A stretch of 64,000 nucleotides of DNA from Drosophila pseudoobscura (lineage: Eukaryota > Arthropoda > Insecta > Diptera > Drosophilidae). The DNA lies in assembly GCF_009870125.1 (NCBI RefSeq), contig NC_046683.1, forward strand, positions 59,597,869 through 59,661,868, read 5' to 3'. Positions within the stretch are counted from its first letter, which is position 1; every line of letters starts with the position of its first letter. The notes under the pieces were generated by a model. That model worked only from the letters and a program-made list of their open reading frames with translations, searched no databases and was not told the DNA's origin. Of the stretch, positions 60,378 to 64,000 are shown in pieces. Both the position numbers and the translations under genes were made by a program.

Positions 60378-61063
60378 GTGAGTTATAATAGAGCATTGTT
60401 CTGGGCTTTCAAGTTCTCTCTCTCTCCCCGTGTCTCTCCCCATGTTTTTTGCGTAAGTTCAGGTCTGTTGCAAACTGTGTCAACTAATTATGGAGCGCAT
60501 GATTGCGGGCCGTTTATAATAATCTAAGGTCCGCTGCGGGCCGATTCAGCGCTGACAGCCGCCTGTCCACCGCTGCCTTATCAGCGTTTATCTGGTGGTT
60601 TGCCCTTTGCCCTGCGCGTTTTTCTTCTTTTTCTGTTTTTGTTTTTTGCAAGCCTGCACATTTGTGCGAATGAATGTCTAGAAATCGAAATCGACAACAG
60701 GTTCCGTTCCGACCGATCGTACCGCCTGGCCTGCCAGCACCCAGCACTAGGTAGTGCTTTGGAGCCCAAGAGTATTGTAGCTGCTGAAATCTACACGTTT
60801 GTTTGTGCAGAGCTTATACGGGTTGTATCATTACTGTGATATGCTAATCTCAATGCCCACGCGTATCTGACTGAAGTTGACGGCCAGTTTCGTAATTCGT
60901 AATTAACAATCTCCCTTTCCTCTCTCTCTCTCTCACTCCCTGTGTGTGCCGTGGCCGCTCTTCCACGCCACACAGATACTCAGCGTCGACATAGACGTAT
61001 TGCAAATCGATAAGCCAGCCGGCCCCCAAGAAACACCCACGCGGGCACACAGACGGACACAGA

Positions 61064-62355
61064 ATGGGCCAAACACTGTCCGAGCCGGTAACTGCCAAGG
61101 AGTCGTCGTACTGCCAGAACTCTGTGTTCCGTGTCGGCTCAAGCTGCATGCAGGGATGGCGCATCAACATGGAGGACTCGCACACACACATTCTCTCGCT
61201 GCCGGATGATCCGGGCGCGGCCTTCTTTGCCGTATACGATGGCCACGGCGGTGCCACGGTTGCCCAATATGCGGGCAAGCATCTGCACAAGTTCGTGTTG
61301 AAGCGACCCGAGTACAATGACAACGACATCGAGCGGGCGCTACAGCAGGTGAGCGTCGCTGGTATTACTCACTGCCACTCAGAGGTGACAATACTAATGC
61401 AATGATGACGATGTTGCAATTCTAGGGCTTTCTGGACATTGACTACGAAATGCTGCACAATGAGTCATGGGGCGATCAGATGGCCGGCTCCACGGCCGTG
61501 GTCGTTCTTGTGAAGGACAGCAAATTGTATTGCGCCAATGCCGGGGATTCGCGGGCGATCGCCTGCGTGAACGGCCAGCTGGAGATACTCTCCATGGACC
61601 ACAAGCCCAACAACGAGGGGGAGTCGAAGCGCATCATCGAGGGCGGCGGTTGGGTCGAGTTCAACCGTGTTAACGGCAATCTTGCACTTTCCCGGGCACT
61701 CGGCGACTTTGTCTTCAAGCGTGCGAACAAAAAGCCGGAAGATCAGATCGTCACAGGTGAGAAATGCATATTTAAATCGCTGTTCTCATTGTTCTCATAA
61801 TCCATTATCACCTTGCGTTTTCGTTGTTCTTGCTGCGCTACAGCCTACCCGGACGTGGAGACACGGAAAATCATGGAAGATTGGGAATTTATCGTACTGG
61901 CCTGCGATGGCATTTGGGATGTGATGAGCAATGCGGAAGTGCTTGAGTTTTGCCGCACACGCATCGGCATGGGCATGTACCCGGAGGAGATATGCGAGGA
62001 ACTTATGAACCATTGCCTGGCCCCCGACTGCCAAATGGGCGGACTCGGTGGGGACAACATGACCGTCGTCCTAGTCTGCCTGCTGCACGATAAACCCTAC
62101 AGCGATTTAATAGCCCGCTGTCGAAATAGCAATAAAACGGCCTTCGAACAAGAAGCCGGCACGGCAACAAAGACCACACAGTCCAACGATAACATGGCCG
62201 AGACACAGACCTCGAGCCCCACAACCAGTCCCAATTCCAGCCTGATCACGCCCAGTGAGGCGACCAACAATTCCGAGGAGCAGAAGAAGCTGGAGAAAGA
62301 GGCACAAGATCCGCTGCTGGCAGCATCCGAGATGCAGTTAAACTATATCTACTAG
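61064..62355 (+). CDS. alph: alphabet, PP2C-type (PPM) serine/threonine protein phosphatase
   Basis: Coding exons: 61064-61348, 61426-61756, 61844-62355, GT-AG throughout, 375 residues. It is the PPM1A/PPM1B-like fly phosphatase; all metal-binding landmarks are present: NMEDSH (Glu37, Asp38), YDGHGG (Asp59, Gly60), NAGDSRA, LALSRALGD, ACDGIWD (Asp227) and GGDNMT (Asp276). The N-terminus MGQTLSEP has a Gly2 suited to N-myristoylation as in vertebrate PPM1A/B. The last ~80 residues are Thr/Ser/Asn-rich and end in NYIY. It removes phosphate from Ser/Thr using two Mn/Mg ions; in Drosophila alph is reported as a negative regulator of RAS/MAPK signalling and of stress-kinase signalling. Introns are short (77 and 87 bases). 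The open frame continuing past 61348 is intron read-through. No sign of decay. Confidence 0.93.
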
Positions 62356-62809
62356 TGCGCCTTATAATTAATTAGGGTATCCTCGAAATGCCGCTTAGGT
62401 CAACTCTTTATACTTACAAGTGTTCTTGGTTAAGTTTTTATAGACTCAGAGACACACACACACCACAAACAAACAAACAAACAAACAAACCAACAAACAC
62501 ACGCCACAAACGCAAACAATCCTTACCAAAATGTTTAACTCCCACGAATAATTTTTGTTTTTTTAGTTTATCCCCGCGTCCCTCCTTATCGATGTGTGTA
62601 ACATGTATATGATATGTACGACTATATATACATTTGAATTACTATGTTTTGTGATGCCCAAACAGAATGGAAAAAAAATTGTATTACTCGTTTAGTATTT
62701 ATGTACCTAAAACTATACTTGTCAGAGTTTCGGGATTGATCTTTATAAGGAGAAAGTTTTTTTACCCAAAGGAGAAGGAATAGGAAGACAATGAGTTTTT
62801 GAAATTGAA

Positions 62810-62815
62810 AATAAA
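62810..62815 (+). terminator. alph: poly(A) signal of alph
   Basis: AATAAA 455 bases after the stop codon, followed by A/T-rich and T-rich sequence. The 3' UTR (62356 to about 62830) contains a CAAA array at about 62466-62490. Confidence 0.6.
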
Positions 62816-62839
62816 GCAAAATGTTTTGTAGTGCCCAAA

Positions 62840-64000
62840 AGTATTCAAAGTGTTATATATTTAGTTTCAGATCCTCGTCGGAAACTGTACCTTCATCGAA
62901 ATCCTTTGTCAAGATCCTGCAGTACACTTGACTTTACCTCAAACGGTGTGAATCGAGTATTTGATTGGCGGGTCTCTGGTTCGCTCAGCTCCAGATGCGC
63001 TCAGTTAGTCGACATCCGTGCACCCCAGTTCTGTGGATCGGGCTTCAACTGGGTTGAAGCAATAACTTGAAGCGTTTTGAAGATCTTATCCTGCTTCAGG
63101 CATCATTGATTACGATGAGGGCTTTCCGATACTCTGGCTAGCCTGCCGCGAAAGGTAAATGTAAATCCCTTCAAGATGGACTCGCTTGCGGCCAAAGATC
63201 CGTGTTCCCCCGTTAAGCAATAACTTGGACTGTTTTGTACAGCTTTTCTTGCTGGTTATCGCTCGCTTTATTGTTTGACATGTTTCTTGTGTTGTTTTTT
63301 CTTTCTGCTATCTACATTTAATCTACATTACGCCCGCTTGTTGTTCTCTCCTTGTTCTTTTCTTTTATTATTTGATTTTCTTTTCGTTCATATGATACAT
63401 ACAATAAAATAAAATAATCGTGTGTTGTGTGTATGGTATGTGTTGTGTTTTGTTGTGTTCTGTGTGTTTTGTGGTCATGAAATGTTTTCCCTCTCTGTAT
63501 TTATGTTAGTTTAAATTTTATTTAAACTCTTTGCTATATTTTCATTACGAGTACAGGTTTGGTTTCTTCTTCAACATCACCATTATCATCGTGTGTGTGT
63601 GTGTGGCTTTTACGTACAAATTGTTCACTCTTAACCATATATCTATATATTGTATGTATATATAGGGGGAAATGAATTACGCCTTTTCGTGTTTTGGTTG
63701 TTTCTCAGTGTTTGTATTTTTTTTCGTTTTTTTTTTTGTTGCTTTGTTTTATTATAATATTTTATTTTATTTTATTCATATGTATGCCATATTACACACT
63801 CAATTATGCATTAACTCTGTTGATTGGTTGTGTGGCTTTCGCTGCTGCATAAAGGGGGGGATATTGTATGATTTTATAGTTAGTTTATAGTTTTAATCAT
63901 ATGCAATTTTATAAACCATTTTGTTTTCTTTTCGCTTTACAGTTATCAATTTCGGTACAATTACAGTTGATTACGCATATTCTTTTCGTAAGTATATATA
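62840..64000. other. region after alph, no gene supported
   Basis: Bases 62840-63230 contain a GC-balanced piece with the near-repeat AAGCAATAACTTG at about 63058 and 63218. From 63250 the plus strand is T-rich with TG runs, which could be the 3' UTR of a minus-strand gene lying beyond the window, but nothing confirms this. Confidence 0.35.

Noticed and set aside
61349-61405. Extension of the first alph coding exon past 61348
   Set aside because: The sequence after the GTGAGC donor departs from the PP2C family and the next exon joins perfectly at 61426.
1-64000. CRISPR arrays, operons, insertion sequences, rRNA
   Set aside because: Nothing of this kind seen; the window is insect nuclear DNA and its repeats are simple microsatellites without spacer structure.

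Overview
This 64 kb window is animal nuclear DNA, almost certainly from a Drosophila species. Evidence: spliced genes with short GT-AG introns, a complete PP2C phosphatase that reads as fly alphabet (alph), Drosophila core-promoter motifs 6, 1 and 7 in a row, and many CA, GA, CAG and G-run microsatellites. An obscura-group fly is my guess from the microsatellite density and the orthology pattern; it is not proven.

Layout. Bases 1-125 are the last codons of an unknown plus-strand gene. From 2.7 to 32.7 kb there are five genes, all on the minus strand and all predicted to make secreted or membrane proteins of the cuticle/apical extracellular matrix type: (1) a one-domain chitin-binding (peritrophin-A) protein with a 710-residue Glu/Pro/Ala tail (2753-6303); (2) a very long Osiris-like (DUF1676) protein with a large charged exon (10421-19374); (3) a second Osiris-like protein whose start codon stands alone in a tiny coding exon (24091-28237); (4) a small Tyr-rich secreted protein (30508-30926); (5) a small one-domain chitin-binding protein (31742-32669). 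All exon joins keep frame.

From 32.7 to 60.1 kb I find no convincing coding exon. The stretch is filled with simple repeats, a few exon-like or promoter-like sites and a relic of a Helitron. The alph gene follows on the plus strand: core promoter at about 60.1 kb, 5' UTR exon, then three coding exons (61064-62355). The last 1.2 kb after the alph poly(A) signal holds no gene I can support.

How the genes work together. The five minus-strand genes form a plausible cuticle gene neighbourhood: two chitin binders, two Osiris proteins (endosomal/secretory membrane proteins of cuticle-making cells) and a Tyr-rich matrix protein. Co-regulation is inference. alph encodes a Ser/Thr phosphatase known in flies as a negative regulator of RAS/MAPK and stress signalling, and seems unrelated to the cluster. 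No CRISPR, operon or bacterial feature exists here, and I saw no rRNA; I could not exclude small RNA genes such as microRNAs or snoRNAs.
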